A DNA stretch of 64,000 nucleotides from Comamonadaceae bacterium. Lineage in GTDB: Bacteria; Pseudomonadota; Gammaproteobacteria; Burkholderiales; Burkholderiaceae_C. The stretch spans positions 62,001 through 126,000 of the forward strand of contig CANJQN010000002.1 in assembly GCA_947476465.1 (NCBI GenBank), in the 5' to 3' direction. How positions within the stretch are numbered: the stretch's first letter is position 1; every line of letters begins with the position of its first letter. Below, one piece after another: positions 36,810 through 45,460 of this stretch. The position numbers and the translations under genes were made by a program. A model generated the notes under the pieces. The model was not told the origin of the DNA and did no database searches. It saw only the letters and a program-made list of their open reading frames with translations.

Positions 36810-37378
36810 CGGTCGCGTTCCCTCGTGGGCACCTCGTAGCCGCGGTCCTTCAGCAGTTTCACCCAACGCCTGATGCGCGCTCGCATATCGCGTTTCGTCG
36901 TGTCATCGACCGGCATCAAAGGCACCATGTCGATTGCAGTGCCAGGCGTCACGTACCCGTACCGCAGCAGCGCCATGTTGAACTCGCGATCCTTCTCTCG
37001 GTTCGCGACGGTTTTGGCCATGAACAAGTCAAGGACGTCCAGGCAGTAGCCCACCCTTCCGTTGGTGGCCTGGGTTTGCACCCGCTGCAGCCGGTCTTTC
37101 CATCCTTCGGGCAGGACCGCGGTTTCAGGCCCGACCCCTTGGGCGTAGTAGCCGTGCGTTGTGTGGAACATCGAGCCTTCGCCCAAGGCCCCCTCGATTT
37201 GAATCGACTTGTCTTGCGCGTTGAGCGGATACATGTCCGCCTCGGCCGACATCTTGAGCTCGGACGGCGCGTCTGGAATGGAGCCAAGAATCGACTGGCT
37301 TCCGACAATGACGAACTCGTACTCGTCGGTCACGGCTGCCGCCGCCCGGATCAGGTGCTCCAGATCTTCGCGGTTCAT
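36806..37378 (-). CDS. DUF6036-like nucleotidyltransferase, putative toxin of a two-gene module
   Basis: This 190-residue protein begins MNREDLEHLIRAAAAVTDEY and has the nucleotidyltransferase-type segment VIVGSQSILG followed by an acidic strand SAEADMYP, the GS...D-x-(Y) pattern of minimal nucleotidyltransferases (DUF6036, distantly AbiEii/MNT-like). A middle segment FMAKTVANREKDREF resembles the conserved K...R/D block of AbiEii-type toxins. It is encoded one base after an XRE-family regulator, an order that fits an antitoxin-toxin pair. Its second acidic residue is not obvious, so activity cannot be judged. Its end overlaps dbpA by four bases. Confidence 0.7.
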
Positions 37379-37379
37379 C

Positions 37380-38072
37380 TCAGGGGCCCTTCACCCGCGG
37401 CGCCCGTTTTCTGGGCGCAGGAGGGGCCACCTCTCCCAGCGTCACGCCTGATTTGAGCTGGTGCACCTGTTCGAGCACGCGGTGGCGAACGTCGGGAGGC
37501 AGGATGGTCGCCAGCGGAGATGCCTGTCGGAGTTCCCTTGAACGCCGGGTGTGTGAAAGCGCTCTGCGCCAGGCGCGGCGATGCAGGATGACGGACCACT
37601 CGTCCCACAAGAATCGGCTGCGCATGTCGCCAGATGCGCGCCACTTCTCCAATGTTTCGAGCGCCTGCTGAATCAACTCGGGATTTTTCTTCAGTAGATT
37701 GACCGCCTCCTGATGCAGCATGAGGCTTTGAAGGTCCTGCAGCTGGTGCTGCGCGTCGCTGGTGGATACCTTCACCGTGTTCGACCCACCCCCTGCCGAC
37801 AGCCGCGCATGCGGCGGCTGAAGTGCCTCGCTCGCGACCAAGGCCAGGTCCCGAGAAACACCCAGCACGTTCATGACGCGCAGGTAGGTGCCGATCGTCG
37901 GAGTCGGCGCGCCCGCTTCGACCGCGCTGAGTGTCGCCCTGGAAATGCCGGCCTGCGCAGCCATGTCTGTCGTGGTCAGGCCCCTCTTCAGGCGCGCACG
38001 CTTGAGCCGCTCCCCTAACTGCAGGAGAAGCTGCCGATCAAGTACCGAGGCGATTTCGACGTTGGCTGGCAT
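37380..38072 (-). CDS. XRE-family helix-turn-helix regulator, putative antitoxin
   Basis: This 230-residue protein has an N-terminal Cro/CI-type HTH (LGERLKRARLKRGLTTTDMA, then AQAGISRATLSAVEAGAPTPTIG) and a C-terminal region of about 130 residues, basic at the end (APPAPRKRAPRVKGP), perhaps for binding the partner. It is the first gene of a two-gene unit with the nucleotidyltransferase-like protein, the layout of AbiEi/AbiEii-like and related toxin-antitoxin systems. A good sigma-70 promoter begins only a few bases before the ATG, so the mRNA may be nearly leaderless, and an inverted repeat overlaps the -10, fitting autoregulation. Confidence 0.75.
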   Translation of the reverse strand: MPANVEIASVLDRQLLLQLGERLKRARLKRGLTTTDMAAQAGISRATLSAVEAGAPTPTIGTYLRVMNVLGVSRDLALVASEALQPPHARLSAGGGSNTVKVSTSDAQHQLQDLQSLMLHQEAVNLLKKNPELIQQALETLEKWRASGDMRSRFLWDEWSVILHRRAWRRALSHTRRSRELRQASPLATILPPDVRHRVLEQVHQLKSGVTLGEVAPPAPRKRAPRVKGP

Positions 38073-38075
38073 TTG

Positions 38076-38110
38076 TAGATCATTCTAGACAAGTAGGCAT
38101 TAAATGTCCA
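38076..38110 (-). promoter_or_regulatory. Sigma-70 promoter and dyad for the XRE/nucleotidyltransferase pair
   Basis: On the minus strand -35 TGGACA (38110-38105), a 17-base spacer and -10 TAGAAT (38087-38082) each match consensus at five of six positions. Transcription should start near 38075, about three bases before the ATG at 38072. The inverted repeat TAGA-N4-TCTA (38087-38076) covers the -10 and is a likely autoregulatory operator. Confidence 0.65.
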
Positions 38111-38183
38111 AAACGCCATACAAAATAACATTGCGAAACGGAGCGCCCTGGGTCGGAACTTCCGATGCCCTACAGCGGCATCA

Positions 38184-38432
38184 CTAGCGGTAGAACGCCT
38201 CGACCTTGCCCTTGAGCTTGAGCATCAAGGGGTGGCCCTTGCGATCGAGCGTCTTGCCGGCCGGCACCTTTACCCAGCCTTCGCTGATGCAGTATTCCTC
38301 GACGTCGTGGCGCTCCTTGCCGTTAAAGCGGATGCCAACATCGTGCTCGAACACGCCTGCCACATGGTGGGGGCTGCGCGGGTCGACGGACAGGTGGTCG
38401 GGCAGGTCGGGGCGGGTGGTGGGGTCGGTCAT
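38184..38432 (-). CDS. DUF3297 family protein
   Basis: This 82-residue protein contains the DUF3297 pattern: HLSVDPRSPHHVAGVFEHDV, then GIRFNGKERHDVEEYCISEGWVKVP and KGHPLMLKLKGKVEAFYR at the end. The domain is short, found widely in proteobacteria and of unknown function. The ATG at 38432 is preferred because the longer frame to 38456 adds MDGRQSAA without a family match. It is divergent from the GntR regulator; the operator-like GGTAAGACC lies between them. Confidence 0.8.
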   Translation of the reverse strand: MTDPTTRPDLPDHLSVDPRSPHHVAGVFEHDVGIRFNGKERHDVEEYCISEGWVKVPAGKTLDRKGHPLMLKLKGKVEAFYR

Positions 38433-38482
38433 GGCAGCGGATTGTCTTCCATCCATTCCTGGAGCTTCGCTCCACGTTGTCT

Positions 38483-38497
38483 CATAATGGTAAGACC
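38483..38497 (+). promoter_or_regulatory. GGTAAGACC operator 1, at the promoter of the FadR-type regulator
   Basis: A -10-like CATAAT (38483-38488) is followed directly by GGTAAGACC (38489-38497), which would cover the transcription start. The -35 is weak (TGGAGC at 38460). GGT-N3-ACC is the half-site arrangement of FadR-subfamily GntR operators. This site suggests autoregulation of the gene at 38519. Confidence 0.6.
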
Positions 38498-38518
38498 GAA
38501 AAATTCATCGGTTCGGCG

Positions 38519-39472
38519 ATGACGCCCACTGGGAATCAGAACATGAACGTCAATCAATTCGTCTCCGTGCACGCCGCCAAAGGGATTGCGGGATCCGCGA
38601 CGCAGGGCTTTCGCCAAGTTCATACGCGACGCACGTTCGAGGAAGTGGCTGCCCAGGTTCGAGAAATGATGTTCGACGGCTCGCTGCGCCCCGGCGACCG
38701 CCTGCCCCCCGAGCGCGAACTGGCCATCCTGCTGGGCGTGGGCCGGCCCGCGCTGCGTGAGGCCCTGCGCGCACTGGAGGTGGGCGGCCTGATCGAATTG
38801 CGCAAGGGCAAAAGCGGCGGCGCTTTCATCTCCAGTGGCAGCCAGCGCGCGGTGTCATCGGGCATGTCCGACATGCTCCGCCTGCGCAGCGTTCCCATTT
38901 CGGAGCTGTTCGAAGCGCGCGAATGGATCATGTCTTCTTTGGTGCGCTCGGCCTGCCTGCGCATCACGCCCGAGGAGGTGCAGGCCCTGAGGGAAAACAT
39001 CGACCGCGCGGAGCAGCTTCACACGCAGGGTCGCTTTGACGAGCGCATCAACGCCAACTTCGAGTTTTACTCGCTGCTGGCCCGCGCCACGCGCAATTCC
39101 GTGGCGGAGATGATCATGCGCGGCTTGAGTGATTCGCTGCGCAGCCTGATTCATCAAGTGGGCTCGGACCTCGCGCCGAACTTCTTCACGCTGCGCCGCA
39201 GCCTGCTGCAGGCCATCGATGCGCACGACGAAGCTGCAGCGGCCAAGCGCATGGTCGAGATCGTCAAGTCGACCGAGGAGACCTACAAGCGCTTGGCTGC
39301 GGCGCGGCGCAACGCCTCCGGCGGTGAGTTGCTCATCGCGTCCGCGACTGATCGCGCCCAGGCCAAGTCGGCCAAAGCGAAAAGCCCGGCCAAGAGTCCG
39401 GCGCGCAAGCCGTCGGCAAAGGCCGCGGTGGCAAAGAAGGCAGTGGCAAAGAAGGCCGCGGCCCGGAAGTGA
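38519..39472 (+). CDS. FadR-subfamily GntR transcriptional regulator
   Basis: This 317-residue regulator has a GntR winged helix (RRTFEEVAAQVREMMFDGSL, then RPGDRLPPERELAILLGVGRPALREALRALEVGGLIELRKGKSGG) and an all-helical FCD effector domain with likely metal ligands (EAREWIMSSLVRSACLR, HEQL... NANFEFYSLLARATRN). The C-terminal tail of about 45 residues is an unusual Lys/Ala/Pro-rich repeat (AKSPAKSPARKPSAKAAVAK), histone-H1-like. I chose the ATG at 38519; 38543 is an alternative, and the longer frame starts at TTG within the promoter. It probably represses the catabolic cluster downstream through the repeated GGTAAGACC site. It is followed 37 bases later by an MFS transporter gene. Confidence 0.87.
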   Translation: MTPTGNQNMNVNQFVSVHAAKGIAGSATQGFRQVHTRRTFEEVAAQVREMMFDGSLRPGDRLPPERELAILLGVGRPALREALRALEVGGLIELRKGKSGGAFISSGSQRAVSSGMSDMLRLRSVPISELFEAREWIMSSLVRSACLRITPEEVQALRENIDRAEQLHTQGRFDERINANFEFYSLLARATRNSVAEMIMRGLSDSLRSLIHQVGSDLAPNFFTLRRSLLQAIDAHDEAAAAKRMVEIVKSTEETYKRLAAARRNASGGELLIASATDRAQAKSAKAKSPAKSPARKPSAKAAVAKKAVAKKAAARK

Positions 39473-39509
39473 CCGTGCGAATCAGCCTTTCGTTCCCCCC
39501 GGTCTGCTG

Positions 39510-40955
39510 ATGACCCCGAGGGCGGACTCGGCGACGGCCATGCAGGGCCCGGCCGAGCTTCAGGCGACGGCAACCGCCGAGGAGGTTCTGGACCCGCTGC
39601 GGCGGCGTCTGGCCACGCTGGCGGTGGCCAGCGCGATTGCCCTGTCGGCCGTGTCGCTGACCGGCTTGAGCGTGGCGCTGCCGGTCATGGCGAACGAGCT
39701 GGGCTTGCAGCGGGCCACGGCGGTCTGGTTGGTGAGTGGCTTTCAGCTTGCGTTGGTGGCCACCTTGTTTCCCTTTGCCGCGCTGGGCGAGCAGTGGGGG
39801 TATCGGCGCACCTTCGCCCTGGGCCTGGTCTTGATCGCCGTCGCGTCGGTGATCTGTTCGACGTCCGAATCCTTCGCCTGGCTGCTGGCCGGACGGATCC
39901 TGCAGGGTCTGGGGGCTTCCGCTGTGATGGCGGTCAACCCAGCGCTGCTGCGCCTGTCGGTCCCCGCGCAGGCGCTGGGCCGTGTGCTGGGCTCCAACGC
40001 CATGGTGGTTGCGTTGGCCACGGCCTTGGGTCCCAGCCTTGCGGCGCTGGTGCTGTCGGCCGCGCATTGGCGATGGCTGTTCGCGCTCAACCTGCCCTGG
40101 GCGCTGCTGGCGCTGGGCATCGGGTGGTTCGTATTGCCTCGCCGGATCCAGGCCCCGGATCGCCGCTTCGACCACGGCGGTGCGCTGCTCAACATGGTCA
40201 CGTTCGTGCTAGCCGCAGCCGCACTCGATCGGCTGGCGGCTGGCGGCTGGATGGCGCTTTCACTGATATCGGGGGCGCTCGTCAGCGGCTGGATCCTGTA
40301 CAGGCACCAGCGGCATCGCAGTGCGCCCATGGTGCCGCTCGATTTGCTGCGCAACCGGGAAGTCAGTGCCAGTGCTGGGGCGTCGGTTTTCGCCTTCGCG
40401 GCCCAGATGACGGCGCTGGTGAGCCTGCCCTTCCTGCTGCACGACGTGTTTCACCTGAGCCTGCTGGCCACTGGCACGACCCTGATGGCCTGGCCGCTGG
40501 CCGTCGCGGTCATGGCGCCAGTGGCAGGGCGCTGTGTCGACCGGCAGTGGTCGTCGACCAAGCTGTGCATGCTTGGCGGCGCCTTGCAGTGCCTGGCCCT
40601 GCTGGCAATGGCCGGGTTCGCCCACCGGCTGGGCTATCACGCCATGGTGGCGCTGATGGTGGTGTGCGGCATCGGTTTCGGATTTTTCCAGACACCCAAC
40701 AACCGCGCGATGCTGAGCGCCACCCCGCGCGAGCGCAGCGGCAGCGCCGGCGGACTCCAGGCGACCGCGCGCCTGACAGGGCAGACCTTGGGGGCTGCCG
40801 TGGTGGGCCTGAGCTTCCGGTTGCAGCCGGGAGATGCTGCCGCTGCGTGCGCTATGGCGCTGTTTGCCGCCGCCGTGTTCGCCGCCGCCTCTGCGGGTTT
40901 CAGCCTGCGGCGGCAGGCGGTCCAGGCGAGCCGCGCCTCGGGTCAATTCCATTGA
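39510..40955 (+). CDS. MFS transporter, DHA2 (14-TM) type
   Basis: This 481-residue membrane transporter has about 14 hydrophobic segments. The first helix region (ALSAVSLTGLSVALPVMANELGLQ), the motif A-like loop GEQWGYRRTFALGLV and the motif C-like GRILQGLGASAVMAVNPALL are typical of DHA2 drug:H+ antiporters. It could export or import a substrate of the cluster. It follows the GntR gene directly in what looks like one transcription unit and precedes the first operator-controlled TTT receptor. The start at 39510 lacks a strong ribosome site. Confidence 0.88.
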   Translation: MTPRADSATAMQGPAELQATATAEEVLDPLRRRLATLAVASAIALSAVSLTGLSVALPVMANELGLQRATAVWLVSGFQLALVATLFPFAALGEQWGYRRTFALGLVLIAVASVICSTSESFAWLLAGRILQGLGASAVMAVNPALLRLSVPAQALGRVLGSNAMVVALATALGPSLAALVLSAAHWRWLFALNLPWALLALGIGWFVLPRRIQAPDRRFDHGGALLNMVTFVLAAAALDRLAAGGWMALSLISGALVSGWILYRHQRHRSAPMVPLDLLRNREVSASAGASVFAFAAQMTALVSLPFLLHDVFHLSLLATGTTLMAWPLAVAVMAPVAGRCVDRQWSSTKLCMLGGALQCLALLAMAGFAHRLGYHAMVALMVVCGIGFGFFQTPNNRAMLSATPRERSGSAGGLQATARLTGQTLGAAVVGLSFRLQPGDAAAACAMALFAAAVFAAASAGFSLRRQAVQASRASGQFH

Positions 40956-40992
40956 CAACTCGGTTTGGGATCGACCAGAATATGGTAAGACC
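40952..40992 (+). promoter_or_regulatory. Promoter and GGTAAGACC operator 2, before the first TTT receptor
   Basis: A perfect -35 TTGACA (40952-40957), an 18-base spacer and CAGAAT (40976-40981) are followed by GGTAAGACC (40984-40992) over the predicted start near 40988. A repressor there would block transcription of the gene at 41060. Confidence 0.65.
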
Positions 40993-41059
40993 TTAAGAGG
41001 TTGAGGGCGACAATGGTGCCCACCAATCAGCACAAACCCAGTTACAGGAGACAGCCACC

Positions 41060-42022
41060 ATGCGCGCACGACGTTTCATGTTGACCCTTGCCGCCACGCT
41101 GCTCGCGACCGGCGTTGCGGCCCAAGACAACTATCCGACAAAGTCCATCACGCTGGTCGTCCCGGTCAATGCCGGCGGCGTGACCGACCAGATGGCGCGC
41201 GCTTTCGCCATCAGCATGGCCAAGTCGCTCGGCCAATCGGTCGTGGTGGACAACAAAGGCGGTGCGAACGGGGTGATTGGCGCCAACATTGTCGCCAAGG
41301 CGGCGCCGGACGGGTACACGCTGTGCTTTTGCTACAGCGGGCCGGTGTCGCTGGCCAAGGTCAGCATGGCTTCACTGCCCTACGACATCGACAAGGCGTT
41401 CGCCCCGATCACGCGGGTGTACGACATGAACCCGATCGTCGCCGTGCCCGCGAATGCGCCCATTTCGACGCTCGCTGACCTGTTGAAGGCCGTCAAGGCC
41501 ACTCCGGGCATGAGCTTCGGACACACCGGTGTCGGGGGTGCGCTGCACCTGGGCATGGAGCTGCTGAACGAACAGGCGGGAGTGCGGATGACGGCGGTCG
41601 CTTATCCCGGCGAAAACCCGATGGTCCCGGACCTCGTCACCGGGCGGCTGAACGCCGGGCTGCTCTCGCCCCTGTTCGCCAAGGCCCAGGCAGCGGGCGG
41701 CAGGGTCAAGCTGTTGGCCAGCCTGGGTTCGCCGTCGGCGGTGCCCGGTGTGCCGACCGTGGCGGACAGCGGATTCGCGGGTTTTCACGCCAGCACCTGG
41801 AGCGGCTTTTTCGCGCCCGCCGGCACGCCCGCGCCGGTCCTTCAGAAGTTGTACGGGGCCATTCAGGCCGCCGCCGCCGATGCCGAAGTCAAGGAAAAGC
41901 TCGCGGCCGCGGGGCTTGCCCCGGTGGTGGGTCACACGCCCGAGCAGTTCAGCACCTTCGTCGAACAGGAAAAGCAGAAGTGGGCGCTGGTCGTGGCCAA
42001 GATCGGCGGCATCAAGAATTGA
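41060..42022 (+). CDS. Bug-family tripartite-tricarboxylate transport substrate-binding protein (1)
   Basis: This 320-residue periplasmic receptor has a Sec signal peptide (MRARRFMLTLAATLLATGVA, cleavage near VAA-Q) and the Bug/TctC fold: YPTKSITLVVPVNAGGVTDQMAR (first binding loop), VVVDNKGGANGVIGANIVAKAAPDGYTL and the late FAPAGTPAPVLQKLYGAI. Bug receptors are hugely amplified in Burkholderiales and bind carboxylates or other small polar ligands. The ligand loop here reads VTDQMAR and is not diagnostic. AGGAG lies ahead of the ATG. It is first in the unit controlled by operator 2; no TctA or TctB membrane protein is in the window. Confidence 0.93.
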   Translation: MRARRFMLTLAATLLATGVAAQDNYPTKSITLVVPVNAGGVTDQMARAFAISMAKSLGQSVVVDNKGGANGVIGANIVAKAAPDGYTLCFCYSGPVSLAKVSMASLPYDIDKAFAPITRVYDMNPIVAVPANAPISTLADLLKAVKATPGMSFGHTGVGGALHLGMELLNEQAGVRMTAVAYPGENPMVPDLVTGRLNAGLLSPLFAKAQAAGGRVKLLASLGSPSAVPGVPTVADSGFAGFHASTWSGFFAPAGTPAPVLQKLYGAIQAAAADAEVKEKLAAAGLAPVVGHTPEQFSTFVEQEKQKWALVVAKIGGIKN

Positions 42023-42044
42023 TCCGCTGCAACAGGACAAGACC

Positions 42045-43421
42045 TTGACCACGAGTGCGAACGAGCGTGACCTGACGCAAGAGCTGGCCGCCTACGCCGC
42101 CGGCATCCGCCTGGACGAGGTGCCCGAAGCGGCACTTGGCCAAGCCCGCTTGTGCATCCTCGACACCCTCGGCTGCATGGTCGCGGGCTCCCGCGTCGAC
42201 GACTGGAAGCCGTTGATGACGGCCGAGTCCGCCGAGAGCGACCGGAAAGAAGCGACCGTGATCGGCACCGGCAAGCGCCTGCCGGTTCAGGCGGCAGCGC
42301 GTGTCAACGCGTACATGGGCGACATCTTCGAGCTGAACGACCTGATTGGCGGGCACGCCAGCATCGGCAACGTCTCGGCCTTGTTGGCACTGGCTGAGTC
42401 CATCGGCGCGACCGGCGGCCAACTGGTGGAAGCCGTCGTTGTCGGTCTGGAAGTCACGGCGCGCGTCTACAACGGCTACTACCCTGCGATGAAGCCGTAT
42501 GACGAAGTCGGCATGAACCCGGTGGTCTTCCCTTCGTCCTATGGGGTGGCCGCTGGCGCGGCGCGCCTGATGGGGCTGACCGAGGCGCAGCTGGGCGATG
42601 CGATGGGCATCGCCGGGACGCTGGCCGGCTGGTGTCCGGCGGAGGTCGTGTTTGGCGACGGCGGAACCGTCAAGCCCATGCTGTTCGGCGCATGTCCGGC
42701 CACCGCGGGCCTGACCGGCGCGAGATATGCGAAAGCGGGCATGACCGGCCCCAGGCGGCTGCTGGAGGGCCCGCGCGGCTACTTCGTGACCGCGGCGCGG
42801 GCAATGTTTCCCGATGCGGTTCGCGACCACACCACCTGGCATGTGGCCGCGCCGCGTCGCAAATACCATGCGGCCTGTGGCTATATCCACTCGCCGGTGG
42901 ACGTGGTGGCGGCCATGCGCCGCGAGGGCGTCGACTTCAGCCGGGTGCGGGAGGTGCGCGTCGGGATTACCGAGCTCACCGTGGCGGCCGTGTCCAAGAG
43001 CCGGCCGCCGACCACCGGCAACGAGGCGCGCTTTCACCTCGAATACTGCGTGGCGCTGGCGGCGCTCGGCGAGGACGTGATCCTGCCCGAGCACAGCATT
43101 GAATTCGAAACCTTTCTGGCCAAACCCGAGGTGCGTGCCCTGCTGGAAAAAGTCCGCGTTGTGGCTGACCCGGCTCAGAAGCACTACCACCACTGTGCGG
43201 TCACGCTGGTCGATGGTCAGGGGCTTGAACTGGCGCGCCGCGAGGGCCGCGGACCCAAGGGCTCGCCGCAGAACCCGATGACCGACGAGGAGGTGCTGGG
43301 CAAGTTCCGGCGGCTGGTCTCGCACCGCCTGTCGGGCGTTGCGCTCGACGAGTACCTGGGCAAGGCGCGGCAGCTCGAGCGCCATCCGAACTGGGGCTGG
43401 TTGGTCGGTGCCTTCGCCTGA
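42045..43421 (+). CDS. MmgE/PrpD family protein (1), TTG start
   Basis: This 458-residue protein matches the MmgE/PrpD fold (2-methylcitrate dehydratase and relatives such as cis-aconitate decarboxylase): an N-terminal helical domain (LAAYAAGIRLDEVPEAALGQ, ILDTLGCMVAGS), the signature AYMGDIFELNDLIGGHASIGNVSALLALAES and a lid/C-terminal domain with NPMTDEEVLGKFRRL. The usual HPSD-like active-site stretch appears as LIGGHASIGN. Its substrate is unknown; it is likely a hydrolyase or decarboxylase acting on a dicarboxylate. TTG at 42045 is supported by AGGA upstream and by the length of the paralogue at 49535. It follows the receptor by 22 bases. Confidence 0.85.
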   Translation: MTTSANERDLTQELAAYAAGIRLDEVPEAALGQARLCILDTLGCMVAGSRVDDWKPLMTAESAESDRKEATVIGTGKRLPVQAAARVNAYMGDIFELNDLIGGHASIGNVSALLALAESIGATGGQLVEAVVVGLEVTARVYNGYYPAMKPYDEVGMNPVVFPSSYGVAAGAARLMGLTEAQLGDAMGIAGTLAGWCPAEVVFGDGGTVKPMLFGACPATAGLTGARYAKAGMTGPRRLLEGPRGYFVTAARAMFPDAVRDHTTWHVAAPRRKYHAACGYIHSPVDVVAAMRREGVDFSRVREVRVGITELTVAAVSKSRPPTTGNEARFHLEYCVALAALGEDVILPEHSIEFETFLAKPEVRALLEKVRVVADPAQKHYHHCAVTLVDGQGLELARREGRGPKGSPQNPMTDEEVLGKFRRLVSHRLSGVALDEYLGKARQLERHPNWGWLVGAFA

Positions 43422-43469
43422 GCTTTAACAATCACAGGACAGCGTGTGTCCTGCGCAGGAGATCAATAG

Positions 43470-43694
43470 ATGGTGAAAACGTATCCCGCAGTCCTGCTCA
43501 TGGCGAGTCACGGCCGTCGCATCGCGATCGGGGCGGGCATCGTGCTGGCTTTGCTTGCATTGGTGCTGTTTGGTGTCGGTCGGGAACCGGTGACGCTGGT
43601 GGTGGGGCTCTCGGTGGCACTGGTGGTCTGGGCCGCATTGCGCCTGGCCGCCGAACTGATCGAAGTGGTGGCCGAGACGCTGTTGCCACGCTGA
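43470..43694 (+). CDS. Small two-helix membrane protein
   Basis: This 74-residue protein has two hydrophobic helices (about residues 18-36 and 42-58, IAIGAGIVLALLALVLFGVG and VTLVVGLSVALVVWAALRLA) and a short acidic end. AGGAG lies about ten bases before the ATG. It lies between an MmgE/PrpD gene and a flavin monooxygenase gene in the same direction, so it belongs to the catabolic transcription unit. It does not resemble TctB, the usual small TTT subunit, which is about twice as long and has four helices. Function is unknown. Confidence 0.75.
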   Translation: MVKTYPAVLLMASHGRRIAIGAGIVLALLALVLFGVGREPVTLVVGLSVALVVWAALRLAAELIEVVAETLLPR

Positions 43695-43733
43695 GAGACT
43701 GATGCGAAAGCTCAACTGGCGACGTGAGGATTC

Positions 43734-45377
43734 ATGACAGAGATGCAAAGCAATAACAAGACCTGGCCGGTCGTGGTGATCGGCGCGGGCCCGGTGGGCC
43801 TGGCGCTCGCGGGTGACCTGGGCTGGCGCGGCGTGCCTTGCCTGCTGGTCGAGCGCGGCACAGGCGAGATCCACCAGCCCAAGATGGATCTGGTCAGCGT
43901 GCGCACAATGGAGTTCTGCCGCCGCTGGGGCATCGTGGACTGGGTCGAGCATGCCGGCTACAACCGCGACTACCCGCAGGATTACGCCTGGGTTTCAAGC
44001 CTGAGCGGTGGCTACGAATTCGGGCGCGAGCCCTTTCCATCCATCAAGGACGAACCCTGCCCGCCGCAGAGCCCGCAAAAGCGCGAGCGCTGCCCGCAGA
44101 ACTTTTTCGACCCGGTGCTGCGCCGATTCGTCCAGCAAAGCGCTCTGGTCGATGAGCGCCACCGGACCGAGTTTCGGTCCATGAAGGAACACGAACGCGG
44201 CGTCACCGTCCAGCTGGCCAATCTCGAAAGCGGCCAGGAGTATGAGGTCGAGTGCCAGTACCTGATCGGCTGTGACGGCGGCGCAAGCAGCGTCAAGCAG
44301 GCACTGGGACTTCAGATGGCGGGCAGCCCGGTGCTGACCTACACCACCAACGCCATCATCGAGTGCGAGGGCCTGGAGGCGTGGCACGACAAGAAGCCCG
44401 GCTATCGCTACATCTTCATCGGCCCCGAGGGCACCTGGGGCACCATGGTGGCCATCAACGGCCGCGACCAATGGCGCGTCTCGCTGGTCGGCGACGGGAA
44501 CGTTCGCACCCTCAACGAGGACGACATGGCCGGCGTTTTCCGCCGCATGCTCGGCCGGGACGATGTTCCATTCAAAGTGCTGTCGGTCATGCCCTGGATC
44601 CGCCGGCAGCTGGTGGCCGACAACTATGGCCGCGGTCGCACCTGGATCGCCGGCGATGCCGCCCACCTGACCTCTCCGACCGGCGGCTTCGGCATGAACA
44701 TGGGCATCCAGGATTCCGTGGGCCTGGGCTGGACGCTTGCCGCGCTGGTTCAGGGCTGGGGCGGGCCGCGTCTGCTGCAGGCTTATGAGATCGAGCGCCG
44801 GCCCGTCGCCATCCGCAACGTCCAGGAGGCGACCAACAACCTCAAGAACATGCTCAGTCCGCGGGACCAGCAGGGCCAGCTGCAGGGCGCGTTCGAGCCC
44901 GGGCCGGCCGGTGACGCGGCCCGCAAGGCCTTCGGCGAGGCCTACACGGCCATGATGAAGCGCGAGTGGCACACGGTGGGCATCCATCTGGGCTACCGCT
45001 ACGAAGGCTCGCCCGTCGTTGTCCCCGATGGCACGCCCGAGCCGCCCGACACGGTCACCACCTACGAGCAGACCGCCCGGCCCGGCCACCGGGCGCCGCA
45101 TGTCTGGCTGAAGCCGGGGTTGTCCACGCTGGACCTTTTCGGTCGTGGGTTCGTGCTGCTGCGCTTCGATCCCAAGGTGTCCGTCGAGGCCATGCAGGCG
45201 GCGGCGGCGCAACGCGGTGTGCCCCTGCAGGTCAACGATATCGGCGATGCCAAGGCGGCATCGCTTTACGAGCGCAAGCTGGTGCTGGTGCGGCCTGACG
45301 GCCACGTCGCCTGGCGCGGCGACGCAATGCCACAGGACGCGTTGGCGGTCATTGACACTGTCCGAGGCGCCGCCTGA
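43734..45377 (+). CDS. FAD-dependent aromatic-ring monooxygenase (PheA/TfdB/MhpA type)
   Basis: This 547-residue class A flavin monooxygenase has the N-terminal dinucleotide-binding motif VVVIGAGPVGLALAGDLGWR, the DG-type motif YLIGCDGGASSVKQALG and the FAD-ribityl motif WIAGDAAHLTSPTGGFGMNMGIQD. The C-terminal thioredoxin-like domain (LFGRGFVLLRFDP...VRPDGHVAWRG) is typical of the phenol/2,4-dichlorophenol hydroxylase and MhpA subgroup. These enzymes use NAD(P)H and O2 to hydroxylate phenolic rings, which suggests that the cluster's substrate passes through a hydroxy-aromatic or cyclic intermediate. GAGGA precedes the ATG. Confidence 0.88.
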   Translation: MTEMQSNNKTWPVVVIGAGPVGLALAGDLGWRGVPCLLVERGTGEIHQPKMDLVSVRTMEFCRRWGIVDWVEHAGYNRDYPQDYAWVSSLSGGYEFGREPFPSIKDEPCPPQSPQKRERCPQNFFDPVLRRFVQQSALVDERHRTEFRSMKEHERGVTVQLANLESGQEYEVECQYLIGCDGGASSVKQALGLQMAGSPVLTYTTNAIIECEGLEAWHDKKPGYRYIFIGPEGTWGTMVAINGRDQWRVSLVGDGNVRTLNEDDMAGVFRRMLGRDDVPFKVLSVMPWIRRQLVADNYGRGRTWIAGDAAHLTSPTGGFGMNMGIQDSVGLGWTLAALVQGWGGPRLLQAYEIERRPVAIRNVQEATNNLKNMLSPRDQQGQLQGAFEPGPAGDAARKAFGEAYTAMMKREWHTVGIHLGYRYEGSPVVVPDGTPEPPDTVTTYEQTARPGHRAPHVWLKPGLSTLDLFGRGFVLLRFDPKVSVEAMQAAAAQRGVPLQVNDIGDAKAASLYERKLVLVRPDGHVAWRGDAMPQDALAVIDTVRGAA

Positions 45378-45411
45378 AACCCCGATTGCACAGCACCGGA
45401 TTCGATGCTAC

Positions 45412-45420
45412 GGTAAGACC
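45412..45420 (+). promoter_or_regulatory. GGTAAGACC operator 3, before the second TTT receptor
   Basis: A further exact copy of GGTAAGACC lies 40 bases before the ATG at 45461, in the 83-base gap after the monooxygenase gene. The hexamer before it (TGCTAC) is a poor -10, so promoter evidence is weaker than at the other sites. Confidence 0.5.
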
Positions 45421-45460
45421 AAAAATCGTGGCCAGTTGCACCTAAAAAACGGAGACACAG

